From: Xanthobacteraceae bacterium
Lineage (GTDB): Bacteria; Pseudomonadota; Alphaproteobacteria; Rhizobiales; Xanthobacteraceae
Assembly (NCBI GenBank): GCA_030043175.1
Contig: JASHYD010001229.1
Location: 1 to 5,108 of the forward strand
Reading direction: 5' to 3'
Length of the DNA: 5,108 nt
Made by a program: the position numbers and the translations under genes. The notes beneath the pieces are model-generated. The model was not told where the DNA came from, did not search any database, and saw only the letters and a program-made list of their open reading frames with translations. Positions within the stretch are counted from its first letter, which is position 1; each line of letters opens with the position of its first letter. Below, in pieces: positions 4,635 to 5,108 of this stretch.

Positions 4635-5009
4635 CAGCAAGGCACTTGCGCCGCGGACATGACGTTTGATCATCAAACCCGACGGATTTAACGTTACGGC
4701 GAATTAATCTCGCGACGGCAAATTTTGTGGCATGGCGCGTGCTCTGCTGCTGGGAGATTCATTCATGCAACCCGGGGCGCTCGATCTGAGACTGTTGCAG
4801 CAATGAGCGAAGACGCCGGCCAGACAAGGTGAGGCCCGAACTCATCGCCGACGAATTATTACAGCGGCCAGACTTGGTGAGCGAGATCCGGTGCGTCTGC
4901 CGATTCGACGGCTAGGGTAATGAGTTGTCTCAGATCTCTCGCCAGCCCGGCTCGCCCTGTCGCTTGCCGCTAGCGGATCAGCCCTTCGATGTTGCGCGAG
5001 GACGTCATC
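4635..5009. other. Gene-poor, degraded-looking region
   Basis: No recognisable gene. Around 4680-4735 it is more A/T-rich than the rest. A 15-bp inverted repeat, GTTTGAT-C-ATCAAAC, lies at 4664-4678. A short frame with a fair ribosome binding site (GGGAG, then ATG 4765) encodes only MQPGALDLRLLQQ. A different frame is open from 4790 to TAG 4916-4918 (contains VRPELIADELLQRPDLVSEI), and on the minus strand another ends at TAA 4861-4859 (contains LRQLITLAVESADAP). These read like scattered gene remnants, but no family can be named. Confidence 0.45.
4817..4881. repeat. 17-bp near-perfect direct repeat
   Basis: CGGCCAGACaaGGTGAG at 4817-4833 recurs as CGGCCAGACttGGTGAG at 4865-4881, identical at 15 of 17 positions. 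The copies start 48 bp apart, an exact multiple of three. In the plus-strand frame both encode RPD(K/L)V. Confidence 0.5.
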
Positions 5010-5046
5010 AAAAAAAGAAGGCGCTCAGCGGCCACTCCAGGCCGCT
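5010..5046 (-). terminator. Probable terminator, minus strand
   Basis: On the minus strand AGCGGCC (5046-5040) pairs perfectly with GGCCGCT (5033-5027) around a six-base loop. After seven bases (GAGCGCC) comes TTCTTTTTTT (5019-5010). The gap between stem and T-run is longer than ideal, so efficiency is uncertain. It overlaps the stop codon of the fragment at 5025-5108. Confidence 0.5.
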
Positions 5047-5108
5047 TCAACAACAAACTGGAATGCCTCAGCATATCGCGTCATCAGTAAGTCGGCCGGT
5101 CTCATGAA
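5025..5108 (-). CDS. Possible C-terminal fragment of a gene entering from the right edge
   Basis: The minus-strand frame is open from the window edge to TGA at 5027-5025, 27 codons after the first partial context (FMRPADLLMTRY, AEAFQFVVEAAWSGR). It may be the end of a longer protein or a 26-residue peptide starting at ATG 5105. The amino-acid mix looks protein-like, and a terminator sits exactly at its end, which supports a transcript finishing here. I recognise no family from so short a piece. Confidence 0.3.
   Translation of the reverse strand, partial: FMRPADLLMTRYAEAFQFVVEAAWSGR

Noticed and set aside
4664..4678. GTTTGAT-C-ATCAAAC as an FNR/FixK-type binding site
   Set aside because: The half-sites TTGAT and ATCAA are right, but FixK-type sites need four bases between them; only one is present here.

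Overview
The window looks like a piece of the chromosome of a high-GC alphaproteobacterium. The style of its proteins (rhizobial-type class II aldolase, RcnB-like secreted protein, DUF3108 exported protein, a small two-helix membrane protein) points to the Bradyrhizobium / Rhodopseudomonas / Afipia group. That placement is inference from protein style, not from a marker gene. There is no tRNA, rRNA, CRISPR array, transposase or phage gene.

Layout, left to right. (1) Positions 1-305, minus strand: N-terminal part of a hypothetical membrane protein that runs off the left edge. (2) 306-534: divergent intergenic region with a G/C-rich imperfect hairpin. (3) 535-1281, plus: complete class II aldolase/adducin-family gene with all the metal and catalytic residues of the fold. 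(4) 1282-2430: over 1.1 kb without a recognisable protein, holding several hairpins, a clear intrinsic terminator at 1709-1740 that may end a small RNA, and a cluster of hairpins at 2031-2305. (5) 2431-2832, minus: secreted RcnB-family protein. (6) 2833-3497: no convincing gene. (7) 3498-4343, minus: exported DUF3108 protein. (8) 4344-5108: a promoter-like element upstream of the DUF3108 gene, an imperfect second copy of it about 227 bp away, a very good minus-strand terminator between them, and degraded-looking sequence up to a second minus-strand terminator and a possible C-terminal gene fragment at the right edge.

The four recognisable genes do not form an obvious pathway or operon. The two minus-strand genes (DUF3108, RcnB-like) both encode exported envelope proteins but lie 665 bp apart. 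The coding density is low (about 45%), so most of the unexplained signal is non-coding: hairpins, duplicated promoter-like DNA and candidate small RNAs. I did not find a defence system, biosynthetic cluster or other clearly new multi-gene system. The best leads are the duplicated promoter/terminator arrangement at 4359-4634 and the candidate small RNA ending at 1740.
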